From an uncultured Ruminococcus sp. (GTDB taxonomy: Bacteria > Bacillota > Clostridia > Oscillospirales > Ruminococcaceae), in contig CAJTYV010000010.1 in the NCBI GenBank assembly GCA_910584195.1, positions 78,315 through 100,784 on the forward strand: a DNA stretch of 22,470 nt. The letters are read 5' to 3'. The position numbers and the translations under genes were made by a program. How positions within the stretch are numbered: position 1 is the stretch's first letter; the number at the start of each line of letters is the position of its first letter. Positions 14,088 to 22,457 of this stretch are shown in pieces. Under the pieces are notes generated by a model, which made no database searches, was not told where the DNA came from, and saw only the letters and a list, made by a program, of their open reading frames with translations.

Positions 14088-15452
14088 ATGAAAAGTAAAT
14101 CAGCCGATCTTACGCAAGGTCCATTGCTAAGTCAAATCGTAACCTATACCATACCGATAATACTTACCGGAGTATTGCAGCTTCTTTTCAATGCCGCTGA
14201 TCTCGTAGTAGTAGGACAATACTGCGGAAGCATCTCGGTAGGAGCGGTAGGTGCGACCGGTCCTGTAATCAATCTTATAACCAACCTGTTTATCGGTTTT
14301 TCAGTCGGTTCGGGAGTTTCCGTTGCTCATGGCATAGGAGCCGGAAAAGATGAAGATGTTCGCAGAGTAGTCCGCACTTCTATTCCGCTTGCGGCTGTAT
14401 GCGGTTTGATACTTACCATCGTAGGAGTTGCGGGAGCAAGGTTCATTCTACAACTGATGGATACGCCCGATGATGCTATCGGTCTTTCAACCGCTTATAT
14501 GAGGATATATTTCTGCGGAATAATTTCAAGTATGCTGTATAACTTCGGCTCTGCAATACTAAGAGCGGCAGGCGACACAAAGTCTCCTCTTATTTACCTT
14601 ACGGCAGCAGGAATACTTAACGTTATACTTAATCTGCTGTTTGTTACACTATTTAAAATGGACGTTGCAGGAGTTGCGCTTGCTACAACGATCTCACAGA
14701 CCGTTTCTGCGGCGCTTATAATTCGTGCGCTTATGCGCCGTGAAGATCCATGCAGGCTGGAACTGAACAAAATGCACATATACAAACGACAGCTTTTAAG
14801 AATAATGCAGATCGGTTTTCCTGCCGGAATACAAGGTTCTTTGTTTTCTGTTTCTAACGTTATAATTCAATCGTCTGTAAATTCATTTGGTTCTGTAGCA
14901 ATGTCAGGAAATGCCGCGGCGCAAAATATCGAGGGTTTCGTCTATACTTCGATGAATTCCGTAAGTCAGTCCGCATTGAATTTTGCCGGACAGAATCACG
15001 GAGCGGGTAAATTCGACCGTATACGCAAGATCATGTTCATTTGTCTTGGATTCGTTCTGTGCATCGGCTTAACTCTTGGACTTTCCGCTTATTTCTTTGC
15101 CGAACCTCTTTTATCCATTTACATTTCCGATTCGGCGGAGTCTGTCGAATACGGAATAGTCAGAGTTCTTTACATCTGTGTACCGTATTTTTTCTGCGGT
15201 CTTATGGATGTGTCGACCGGACTGCTCAGAGGACTTGGCAGCAGTATACTCCCGATGATAATAACAATTGCGGGCGTATGCGGATTCAGAGTATTATGGA
15301 TATATACTGTTTTCAGAATGCCGCAGTATCATTCTCTCGAAACGCTGTATATATCCTATCTTATCTCATGGGCGATAACTTTTCTGATACAGATAACTCT
15401 TTTTGCAATTATCCTGAAAATAAAAAGAAAAAAGTCAGAAATGCGTCAATAA
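14088..15452 (+). CDS. MATE-family multidrug/cation exporter
   Basis: Membrane antiporter of the MATE (DinF/NorM) superfamily, which exports drugs or metabolites using a Na+ or H+ gradient. The 454-residue protein has about twelve hydrophobic segments and family features near the N-terminus (GPLLSQIVTYTIPIIL, LFNAADLVVVGQY, GATGPVINL) and in the second half (SAAAQNIEGF-like region, GAGKFDRIRK). The frame is open back to 13965, but the codons before 14082 run through the 108-bp repeat. I chose ATG 14088 because GAGGGGAG lies 8 nt before it, while ATG 14082 is too close. The substrate is unknown. It lies between the two copies of the 108-bp repeat together with the small gene at 15519. Confidence 0.9.
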   Translation: MKSKSADLTQGPLLSQIVTYTIPIILTGVLQLLFNAADLVVVGQYCGSISVGAVGATGPVINLITNLFIGFSVGSGVSVAHGIGAGKDEDVRRVVRTSIPLAAVCGLILTIVGVAGARFILQLMDTPDDAIGLSTAYMRIYFCGIISSMLYNFGSAILRAAGDTKSPLIYLTAAGILNVILNLLFVTLFKMDVAGVALATTISQTVSAALIIRALMRREDPCRLELNKMHIYKRQLLRIMQIGFPAGIQGSLFSVSNVIIQSSVNSFGSVAMSGNAAAQNIEGFVYTSMNSVSQSALNFAGQNHGAGKFDRIRKIMFICLGFVLCIGLTLGLSAYFFAEPLLSIYISDSAESVEYGIVRVLYICVPYFFCGLMDVSTGLLRGLGSSILPMIITIAGVCGFRVLWIYTVFRMPQYHSLETLYISYLISWAITFLIQITLFAIILKIKRKKSEMRQ

Positions 15453-15518
15453 CAGTTTTAAGATCTTCGGCATATTATATAAATATACATATACAATAAT
15501 GCCTGAGGAGATTTTATT

Positions 15519-15872
15519 ATGGACGGATTAATAATAACGGCTGCGGTTATTCTTGCGGTCGTTGCAATTATCGAAATCGTAACGGTATTCTTTTCTCTGC
15601 CCGTTGACAGCGCGCCGCCGTATGTTACGGTACTTCCGGTTTTTGCTGATGATAAGCTTTTTGAAAGACGTCTTGAGTACCTGATGCAGAAGGGCTGCGG
15701 ACGAAGGAGCGCAATACTGGTAAATTACACTGCAGATCCGCATCAGACCGAACTTTGCAGACGCTTTGTCCATGACAATCCGGATGCCGTTTTCATTTCC
15801 AAAGAGGAGCTTGAACGTTTTTTTACAGGAGTATTTTCTCCTGTAGATTTGCCTCAAGATGAGCAATTATAA
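15519..15872 (+). CDS. Small single-pass membrane protein of unknown function
   Basis: A 117-residue protein that I do not recognise. Residues 4-27 form one strong hydrophobic segment (ITAAVILAVVAIIEIVTVFF). A soluble C-terminal region follows, with PPYVTVLPVFADDKLFERRLEYL, a Cys-Gly-rich turn, and mixed helix/strand composition (ILVNYTADPHQTELCRRF). The ATG is preceded by GAGGAG at 8 nt. It lies 66 bp after the MATE gene and could share its transcript. Its TAA (15870-15872) lies inside copy B of the 108-bp repeat, so the present C-terminus (DLPQDEQL) may have been set by arrival of the repeat. Composition and start signals support a real gene. Confidence 0.75.
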   Translation: MDGLIITAAVILAVVAIIEIVTVFFSLPVDSAPPYVTVLPVFADDKLFERRLEYLMQKGCGRRSAILVNYTADPHQTELCRRFVHDNPDAVFISKEELERFFTGVFSPVDLPQDEQL

Positions 15873-15975
15873 GCAGCGTTTCGCTGCACCCGTTCCGCGT
15901 GACCGCTCACAAGTTCGCTGAATTTGCGAAACTTAAATTATTTTCGCGTTCATTGAAAAATTTTATCCAATATAA
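15868..15975. repeat. 108-bp direct repeat, copy B
   Basis: Partner of 13909-14016, with five substitutions and no gaps. It begins inside the last two codons of the gene at 15519-15872 and ends about 50 bp before the recD2 promoter. Both copies are soon followed by AAGCAG, the same motif that begins the repeat, which could be the trace of a longer or tandem unit. Confidence 0.85.
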
Positions 15976-16025
15976 TAATAAGCAGTGTGGAAAAAAATAT
16001 TTATCGAAATTTGTCTCCGCGCCTG

Positions 16026-16054
16026 TTGCAATTTTGAACGCAATGTAGTATAAT
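16026..16054 (+). promoter_or_regulatory. Sigma-A type promoter for recD2
   Basis: TTGCAA (16026-16031), a 17-bp spacer and a consensus TATAAT (16049-16054). The predicted start near 16061 leaves a leader of about 26 nt before ATG 16087. Confidence 0.85.
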
Positions 16055-16086
16055 AAAAGAATGAAAACATGCGGAAAGGATTGTTA

Positions 16087-18279
16087 ATGACTGTGGAAAC
16101 ACTTCATATTGAAGGCTCTGTGGAAAATGTGCTTTTCCGAAATCAGGTCAACGGATATATCGTTCTCGACCTCGATGCCGGAGGAGAACTCATAACCGTT
16201 GTAGGATGTCTTGGCGACATTGAAGAAGGCGAGCTTCTTATACTTGAAGGAAATTACGAAACGAACCGCAAATACGGCGTACAGTTCAAAGCGGATTACT
16301 GCGAGCGCAAACTTCCCGAAAATACTGTAAATATAGAAAAATACCTTGCGTCCGGAGCCATAAAAGGCATAGGTCCGGGACTTGCAAGAAAAATAGTCGG
16401 AGTTTTCGGAGCAGATACTCTCAATATCATTGAAAACAATCCTCACCGTCTCAGCGAGGTCAAGGGAATTTCCCCGAAAAAATGCGATGAGATCGCCGAA
16501 GAAGCAAAAAAACTTTTTTCACTGAGAATGGTCACGTCCTTTCTTTCCCAGTTTGATATAAAGCCTAAATATGCCATGAACACTTTCAGAAGATTCGGCG
16601 GAAACTCCATGGAGCTTATAAAGCTCAACCCATACATTCTTTGCGCAGAAGGGATCGATGTGGAATTCGGACGTGCGGACTCTGTCGCAAGAAAACTGGA
16701 TATACCGAGAAATGCAGACAATAGAGTAATAGCCGGAATACAGTGTATTCTGCGTGCTTTTGCCGAGAGAGGAAATTCCTGCATGCTCATTGAACACCTG
16801 TTAAAAGTATCTGCCCCGAAGCTGAATATCTCGGAAAAGGAATTTTACAGTTCATATAACGCCGCCTTGAAGGAAAACGAGCTTTTCTGTTACGTCATCG
16901 ATGACAAAGAATATGTTTATCTTCCCGATTACTACTATGCAGAACAGTTTATTGCCGACAGAATACATATTATAAAGGACTTCACCTCTCCCGAGGACTA
17001 TAATTATGATACCCTCATTGATTTGGAGGAAGAAGAAAAAGGCATAAGGTATGAGGAAAAACAGCGTCAGGCAATCACAACCGCCGTTTCAAAAGGACTT
17101 ATGGTGCTTACAGGCGGTCCGGGTACAGGAAAGACCACAACCCTCAACGCCATTATTTCTATCTTTGAAAAACGCGGAGATAAAGTTTTCCTTGCCGCAC
17201 CTACCGGCAGAGCCGCAAAGCGAATGTCCGACCTCACAGGACGCGAAGCCAAAACCATACACCGCTTGCTTGAAGTCGTTTTCGACAGCGCCGACAGACA
17301 GATCTTCGCTCATAACGAAAATAATCCTCTCGACTGCGACGTTATAGTTGTGGACGAGATGTCAATGGTTGACAGTCTGCTGTTTGAAAAGCTGCTCAGA
17401 GCGCTCAGACTTGGCTGCCGTCTAATTATGGTAGGAGACTTTCACCAGCTTCCCTCGGTCGGCGCCGGCAACCTTCTGAAAGATATCATATCCAGCGGTT
17501 CAGTTCCCGTTGTTGAACTTACGGAAATTTTTCGTCAGGCACAGCAAAGCTGTATCGTTACGAATGCGCATAGGATAGTAAACGGAAATTATCCGGATAT
17601 TTCCCGAAAGGACAGCGATTTCTTTTTTTTTAAAAGAAGCGAATTCGAAACGGCTGTCGAGCTTATTGTTGATCTGACAAAAAGACGTCTGCCAAACGCA
17701 TATAAATACTCCCCCGTTGACGATATACAAATAATATCTCCCTCACGGAAAGGCACGCTCGGAACTATCGAGCTTAATAAAGTATTACAGGAAAAGCTCA
17801 ATCCGCCCGCACGGAACAAAGCGGAACACAAGGGTTATACATATACTTACCGTATCGGAGACAAAGTCATGCAGACACGGAACAATTACGATATTGTATG
17901 GAAAAAAGAAAACGAACAGGGTACGGGTATTTTCAACGGCGATATAGGAAAAATAATAAGTATCTCCCCTTCAACTCAAACGTCGGTCATAGACTTTGAC
18001 GGCAGAGAAGCGACTTATACTTTTGATTTGCTTTCTCAGGTCGATCTTGCTTATGCCATTACGGTGCATAAAAGTCAGGGCTGCGAATTTGAAGCGGTAA
18101 TTATGCCTGTTATGGGCGTTTTCGAGAAGCTTTGCTACAGAAATCTGCTGTATACGGCAGTTACACGAGCCAAAAAGCTGCTTATACTTATCGGCTCGGA
18201 GGAAGACATAAATCAAATGGTAGATAACAACAAAAGAACAAGACGCTATAGCTGCCTGAAGCAGATGCTTCAAGGCTGA
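16087..18279 (+). CDS. recD2: RecD-like ATP-dependent DNA helicase (RecD2/YrrC)
   Basis: SF1B 5'-3' DNA helicase that acts in repair and replication fork maintenance without RecBC. The 730-residue protein has the N-terminal OB-like and helix-hairpin-helix region typical of RecD2 (GAIKGIGPGLARKIV and SEVKGISPKKCDEI) and Walker A GGPGTGKT (343-350). It also has motif II with Asp423-Glu424 in VVDEMSMVD, GDFHQLPSVG, and the C-terminal SH3/UvrD-like motifs HKSQG (661-665) and YTAVTRAK (689-696). I prefer ATG 16087 to 16069 because AAAGGA lies 6 nt upstream and the fold begins at once. It is 24 bp ahead of the MreB-like gene, so the two are probably co-transcribed. Confidence 0.94.
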   Translation: MTVETLHIEGSVENVLFRNQVNGYIVLDLDAGGELITVVGCLGDIEEGELLILEGNYETNRKYGVQFKADYCERKLPENTVNIEKYLASGAIKGIGPGLARKIVGVFGADTLNIIENNPHRLSEVKGISPKKCDEIAEEAKKLFSLRMVTSFLSQFDIKPKYAMNTFRRFGGNSMELIKLNPYILCAEGIDVEFGRADSVARKLDIPRNADNRVIAGIQCILRAFAERGNSCMLIEHLLKVSAPKLNISEKEFYSSYNAALKENELFCYVIDDKEYVYLPDYYYAEQFIADRIHIIKDFTSPEDYNYDTLIDLEEEEKGIRYEEKQRQAITTAVSKGLMVLTGGPGTGKTTTLNAIISIFEKRGDKVFLAAPTGRAAKRMSDLTGREAKTIHRLLEVVFDSADRQIFAHNENNPLDCDVIVVDEMSMVDSLLFEKLLRALRLGCRLIMVGDFHQLPSVGAGNLLKDIISSGSVPVVELTEIFRQAQQSCIVTNAHRIVNGNYPDISRKDSDFFFFKRSEFETAVELIVDLTKRRLPNAYKYSPVDDIQIISPSRKGTLGTIELNKVLQEKLNPPARNKAEHKGYTYTYRIGDKVMQTRNNYDIVWKKENEQGTGIFNGDIGKIISISPSTQTSVIDFDGREATYTFDLLSQVDLAYAITVHKSQGCEFEAVIMPVMGVFEKLCYRNLLYTAVTRAKKLLILIGSEEDINQMVDNNKRTRRYSCLKQMLQG

Positions 18280-18303
18280 AAACGATTTAAGGAAAGGAAA
18301 AAT

Positions 18304-19323
18304 ATGGCTAATACAGATATCGGAATAGATTTGGGAACATCAAATATTGTAATGACTATGGGTAAAAAAGGCGTTATACTAAGCGAACCGTCAGTCATTG
18401 CATATAATACGCGTACCGAACGTGTGCTTGCAGTCGGCAAAGAAGCTTACGAAATGATAGGCAGAAATCCGGATTACATATGCGTAGCGCGTCCCGTAAG
18501 CAACGGAGTTATTTCAGACGATGACCTCGCACACAGCATGATACGTGAATTTATCCTTAAGGTCACAGGTCATCAGCTTATAAAACCGAGAATTATTATA
18601 TGCGTACCATCGTTTATCACAGACATTGAAAGCCGTGCGGTAGTTGAAGCGGCAAAAAGCGCAGGCTCTCGGCAGGTCTATCTCATTCAGGAACCCATTG
18701 CAGCTATGATAGGAGCAGGAGTTAATATCACAAAAGCCAAGGGACATATGATAGTAGACATCGGCGGCGGAACTACAGACGTTGCCATCGTATCCATGAA
18801 CGGCGTTGTAACTTCGCACACCATAAAAAATGCCGGAAACTCTATTGACCGCGCTATTATAAAGTATATGCAGAACAAGTATAAGCTGCTCATAGGTGAA
18901 CGCACTGCCGAAACAGTCAAAAAGAGACTTTGCAACCTTTACGATCCTACCGATGAAATGACATATACCGTTAAAGGGCGCAGTCTTGCAAAGGGACTTC
19001 CGGCACAGATACAGCTTAGCGAGATAGAACTGTTTAAGGCTATAGAAGACGAAACGTTCGCCATTATGGAAGCTGTCCGCAAGGTACTGGAGGACGCTCC
19101 CCCGGAGCTTGTGGGAGATATTTATGACAACGGTCTGCTTCTTACAGGCGGCGGAGCGCTGCTTGGCGGTCTTACTCAGCTTATCAAGCGCACACTTGGT
19201 ATAAAATGCAGTATCGCCAAAGACGCGGTCAACTGCGTAGCCAAAGGAACCGGTATGGCTTTCGGCAGCATGACGACGCTTTTGGACGGATTTGAAGCAG
19301 CAACAGTCTACAAATACAGATAA
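18304..19323 (+). CDS. MreB/Mbl-family rod-shape actin homologue
   Basis: Bacterial actin that guides lateral cell-wall synthesis on the inner face of the membrane. The 339-residue protein has the phosphate-1 motif DIGIDLGTSN (5-14), the phosphate-2 motif DIGGGTTD (152-159), and the adenosine-side GGG motif near LLTGGGALLGG, all MreB-like. Length is normal. The ribosome binding site GGAAAGGAAAA precedes ATG 18304. It lies after recD2 and 11 bp before a membrane-anchored SGNH hydrolase. No mreC or mreD follows, which fits an Mbl- or MreBH-type paralogue rather than the main mreBCD locus. Paralogue type cannot be settled here, so no symbol is given. Confidence 0.92.
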   Translation: MANTDIGIDLGTSNIVMTMGKKGVILSEPSVIAYNTRTERVLAVGKEAYEMIGRNPDYICVARPVSNGVISDDDLAHSMIREFILKVTGHQLIKPRIIICVPSFITDIESRAVVEAAKSAGSRQVYLIQEPIAAMIGAGVNITKAKGHMIVDIGGGTTDVAIVSMNGVVTSHTIKNAGNSIDRAIIKYMQNKYKLLIGERTAETVKKRLCNLYDPTDEMTYTVKGRSLAKGLPAQIQLSEIELFKAIEDETFAIMEAVRKVLEDAPPELVGDIYDNGLLLTGGGALLGGLTQLIKRTLGIKCSIAKDAVNCVAKGTGMAFGSMTTLLDGFEAATVYKYR

Positions 19324-19334
19324 CGGGATCATAT

Positions 19335-20351
19335 ATGAAACAATTTATTTCCAATTTTATAAAATTCTTTTTTGGAAACCCGATATTTCCCACGATCGCC
19401 GTAATATGCTCGGTTTTCGTCATATTCCTTACAGCCGATTCAACAGCTGAACCGGAAGAAAAAGCAGAGGACAATAGTTATAAAACAGCCGCGCTTCAAT
19501 ATGCCGTTTCCGTATCGAAAACCACGATGGCTTCTTCGTTAACAACTGCTCTCACAACTTCTGACTCCGGTTCTTCAAACCGCCGCACGACTTCGTCAAC
19601 AACCGCCGTATCGGAAACGAATACGACCGTATCCGCCGAAACTCCCCTTGAAACAGAACCTATTGACGCTCCCGATGATGAATACGTACCCCCCGTTTAC
19701 AATTATCTTGCGGCAGGCGAATCTCCAAACAGCGGATTTTATCAAGACAGGCTCGTGATTGTAGGAGATTCCATAGCGTACGGCTTCAACGCCTACGGAT
19801 ATATCCCATACGAGCATAATATAGCAGCCGAATCTCTTGCCGTCTGGAACATGGGAAATTATATGTTTGACCTCGGCGGCGGACCTATGGGAGTTTACGA
19901 TGCAGCAGAATACGCTGATTCTCCGCTTTACTATATTTCTATCGGAATGAACGATATTTACAGCTTTACTCCCGATGATTACGCATGGAACATGCGATGG
20001 ATAGCAGAAGAAATTCTTGCGAAAGTTCCCGCAGCCACTATCGTTGTCGGCAGTATAACGCCGGTATCGGAGGGAAATTACTATACATCCAACGATATTA
20101 TACGCGAGTTCAATTCTTCTTTGGAATGGGTCATAAACGATCTCGGCTCGGAACAGGTGCTTTTTTTCAATACTCACGATGTCCTCTGCGACCAGAACAC
20201 TATGGCTCTCGGCTGGGATTTCGCCGGAGGAGACGGACTTCATCTTAACAGTTCGGCATATTCTCAGATTTTATGCGGTCTTTTCAATTATCTCGATACG
20301 ACCTCAGCCATCGAACAGATCGAAGCTCACGAAAAATCTCTTTATTCATGA
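19335..20351 (+). CDS. Membrane-anchored SGNH/GDSL-family hydrolase
   Basis: SGNH enzymes are esterases or lipases, and some act as acetyl-esterases on wall polymers or polysaccharides. The 338-residue protein has an N-terminal hydrophobic segment (about 17-33) acting as an anchor or uncleaved signal, then a Thr/Ser-rich linker (about 60-115). The SGNH domain follows, with VGDSIAYG (nucleophile Ser146), GMND (Asn206-Asp207) and GDGLHLN, where Asp300 and His303 complete the triad. The active site should be outside the cell. The ribosome binding site is weak (GGGATCAT) and the start is 11 bp after the MreB-like stop, so translational coupling is likely. A wall-modifying esterase is a reasonable guess from context, but the substrate is unknown. 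Confidence 0.85.
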   Translation: MKQFISNFIKFFFGNPIFPTIAVICSVFVIFLTADSTAEPEEKAEDNSYKTAALQYAVSVSKTTMASSLTTALTTSDSGSSNRRTTSSTTAVSETNTTVSAETPLETEPIDAPDDEYVPPVYNYLAAGESPNSGFYQDRLVIVGDSIAYGFNAYGYIPYEHNIAAESLAVWNMGNYMFDLGGGPMGVYDAAEYADSPLYYISIGMNDIYSFTPDDYAWNMRWIAEEILAKVPAATIVVGSITPVSEGNYYTSNDIIREFNSSLEWVINDLGSEQVLFFNTHDVLCDQNTMALGWDFAGGDGLHLNSSAYSQILCGLFNYLDTTSAIEQIEAHEKSLYS

Positions 20352-20432
20352 TACTGTCAAAGGGAATGCAGATCTGAAATCAATTCTAAATTTTTTATTC
20401 TTAATTAAATTTCTTGACAGGGAGGTATATCA

Positions 20433-21407
20433 GTGGAATTTAAGACCAACAGCGGCATTTGGGGAACTATGTTCGGCGTTCCCTGCATAGTTGCCGATAA
20501 TTTTTTGAAGCTTGCCTCAGACGGTCAGATAAAGGTGCTTCTTTACATTCTCAGATGCTCTGGCAGAGCTGTTTCTGCCGAAGAAATTTCTGTCAACACA
20601 GGCGTTGCTCCTGAACAGGCGGCGGACGCGGTCATGTTCTGGCAGCAGGCAAACGTCCTTACCTCGGATATGGCAGTTCTTAAAAGTACGGTAAAAATTC
20701 AACCCGAGAAACAGCTTCAGGCATCTGTAGCCGAAGGTGAAACAAATGTACGGACAGATGCTGCTCCGCCTAAAAAAACTCTTATCTCACCTTCGGAAAT
20801 TTCAAGTATAATTTGCGAAAATGCGGATATTGCCGAACTTTTTAAAATTGCTGAAACTATTTTAGGACCGCTTAATCCTTCAATGCAGAATTCTCTGATA
20901 TGGATGTTTAATTACCTCGGACTGAAAAAAGAGGTAATACTTATATTAATAGGTTACTGTGCGGAAATAAACAAATCCAACGCCTCATATATAGAGAAGA
21001 TCGCTTCAAGCTGGGCTGAAAAGGAAATAAACACTCTCGAAACAGCTACGGCGGAAGTGGAACGTCTTAATTCGGCGCACACTTTTGAAGGAGAAATAAA
21101 ACGGCTTTTTGAGCTTAGACAAAATCCAACCGCCAATCAGAAAAAATTTATTTCCCAATGGCAGGATTCAGGCTATTCTGCTGAACTTATCCACTATGCC
21201 TACGAAAAAACCGTAGAACAAATAAATAAAGTGTCGTTCGAATATATCAATAAAATACTTATTTCATGGAACGAAAGCGGATACAGGTCTCCCGAAGAAG
21301 TTAAGTCCGCCGAAAATGAATATAGAAAAAAGAAAAAATCCGACATCTCGGCAGCGTCCGATGGCTTTAATGCAGATAAATATAAAGTGTTTATAAATAA
21401 TATATAA
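20433..21407 (+). CDS. DnaD-like replication initiation/restart protein, GTG start
   Basis: DnaD-family proteins help load the replicative helicase at the origin and at restarted forks. The 324-residue protein has an N-terminal winged-helix-like region (about 10-85, with DGQIKVLLYILRC and VSAEEISVNTGV). Two DnaD-type helical modules follow, one around residues 120-215 (NPSMQNSLIWMF to EKIASSWAEKEI) and one around 225-300 (QKKFISQWQDSGY to VSFEYINKILISW). The tail is basic and ends near the ribosome binding site of the next gene. The start is GTG 20433, supported by GGGAGG 7 nt upstream; no ATG in frame is as well placed. It lies 81 bp after the SGNH gene and 10 bp before the loader gene, a standard clostridial pairing. 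Confidence 0.85.
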   Translation: MEFKTNSGIWGTMFGVPCIVADNFLKLASDGQIKVLLYILRCSGRAVSAEEISVNTGVAPEQAADAVMFWQQANVLTSDMAVLKSTVKIQPEKQLQASVAEGETNVRTDAAPPKKTLISPSEISSIICENADIAELFKIAETILGPLNPSMQNSLIWMFNYLGLKKEVILILIGYCAEINKSNASYIEKIASSWAEKEINTLETATAEVERLNSAHTFEGEIKRLFELRQNPTANQKKFISQWQDSGYSAELIHYAYEKTVEQINKVSFEYINKILISWNESGYRSPEEVKSAENEYRKKKKSDISAASDGFNADKYKVFINNI

Positions 21408-21417
21408 GGAACTGATA

Positions 21418-22389
21418 ATGGACAGCGAAATTTATGATAAGGCACATGCCATACTTTCTCAGCGGCGGTCTAAAGCGCAGGCTGAAAATGATATGCGCAT
21501 CAAAGAAATAAATGAAAAAATTCCTGAAATAAAGGAAATCAACGATGCTCTTTTCAATACCGGACGCGAACTTATCCGCATAATTACGGAGGCAAACGGC
21601 AAGGACGTAAGCGAAAGGATTGAACGGATACGTCAAAATAACCTCGGAGCACAGCAGCTTGCTCGTCAGCTTCTTGCGGCGAACGGCTACCCTGCCGATT
21701 ATCTCGATATGCACTACACTTGCGGAAAGTGCGGAGATACCGGATATAACGGCAGCAGTATATGCAGCTGCCTCAACGCTCTTTTTGCAAAGCTGACCAC
21801 GGCAAAACTAAACGAAAAAGCACAGCTTTCTCTTTCAAGTTTTAAGACATTCAGTCTCGGCTATTATCAGGGTGACGACCGCATTGCTATGGAACGCATT
21901 CTGAATTACGCCATGAACTATGCGGCGAATTTTACACCAAGTTCCGAAAGTATTCTTATATTCGGAAATACAGGTCTCGGCAAAACGCACATTTCCCTTG
22001 CTATAGCGAATGAAGTTCTTCAAAAGGGATACAGCGTTATTTACGATTCGATAATAAATATTCTCCGCGATATTGAAAAAGAGCATTTCAGTCACGAAAA
22101 GTCATCCGAAATACTCGATCTCATAACAGATACCGATCTTCTTATACTTGATGATTTAGGCACCGAATTTGAATCCAAATTCTACAATTCAGCAATATAT
22201 AATATCATAAACAGCCGGCTTATAAAAGAAAAACCAACGATAATCAACACCAATATGGATTTTTCTGCAATATCGAGCCGCTACGGAGGAAAAGTCGCGT
22301 CGCGCATCACAACCATATACACTTGTCTTGAATTCAAGGGAGACGATGTAAGACTGCAAATGAAATACCGCAGTTCTAAAAACAAATAA
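21418..22389 (+). CDS. DnaI/DnaC-like helicase loader ATPase
   Basis: AAA+ ATPase of the DnaC/DnaI/IstB group that places the replicative helicase on DNA. The 323-residue protein starts with a helical, probably coiled, region (1-90). A zinc-binding cluster follows, with Cys102, Cys105, Cys116 and Cys118 (CGKCGDTGY... CSC). The ATPase domain has Walker A GNTGLGKT (183-190), Walker B LLILDDLG with Asp245-Asp246, and INTNMDF as sensor 1. The zinc cluster and the DnaD-like neighbour 10 bp upstream argue for a chromosomal loader rather than an IS21-type IstB. The ribosome binding site is AAGGAACTGATA before ATG 21418. Two hairpins follow the stop. Confidence 0.9.
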   Translation: MDSEIYDKAHAILSQRRSKAQAENDMRIKEINEKIPEIKEINDALFNTGRELIRIITEANGKDVSERIERIRQNNLGAQQLARQLLAANGYPADYLDMHYTCGKCGDTGYNGSSICSCLNALFAKLTTAKLNEKAQLSLSSFKTFSLGYYQGDDRIAMERILNYAMNYAANFTPSSESILIFGNTGLGKTHISLAIANEVLQKGYSVIYDSIINILRDIEKEHFSHEKSSEILDLITDTDLLILDDLGTEFESKFYNSAIYNIINSRLIKEKPTIINTNMDFSAISSRYGGKVASRITTIYTCLEFKGDDVRLQMKYRSSKNK

Positions 22390-22393
22390 AATA

Positions 22394-22417
22394 AGGCAGT
22401 CTCTTATGGGACTGCCT
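22394..22417. other. Perfect 8-bp hairpin after the loader gene
   Basis: AGGCAGTC (22394-22401) and GACTGCCT (22410-22417) form a perfect stem with an 8-nt loop. No T run follows, so on its own it is not a standard terminator. It may protect the 3' end or assist the terminator at 22433. Confidence 0.55.
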
Positions 22418-22432
22418 CAGTCTGTCGAAAAA

Positions 22433-22457
22433 GTCAAGCAAACGCTTGGCTTTTTTT
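22433..22457 (+). terminator. Rho-independent terminator of the recD2-to-loader gene run
   Basis: GTCAAGC (22433-22439) pairs with GCTTGGC (22444-22450) with one G-U pair and an AAAC tetraloop, followed directly by seven Ts (22451-22457). Confidence 0.85.

Noticed and set aside
18514..19332. 272-codon open frame on the minus strand
   Set aside because: It lies antisense over the MreB-family gene, has Cys/Tyr-rich composition with no known motif, and is explained by the codon use of the real gene.
19596..20243. 215-codon open frame on the minus strand
   Set aside because: Antisense to the SGNH hydrolase, whose catalytic motifs are all on the plus strand; no motif and no ribosome binding site.
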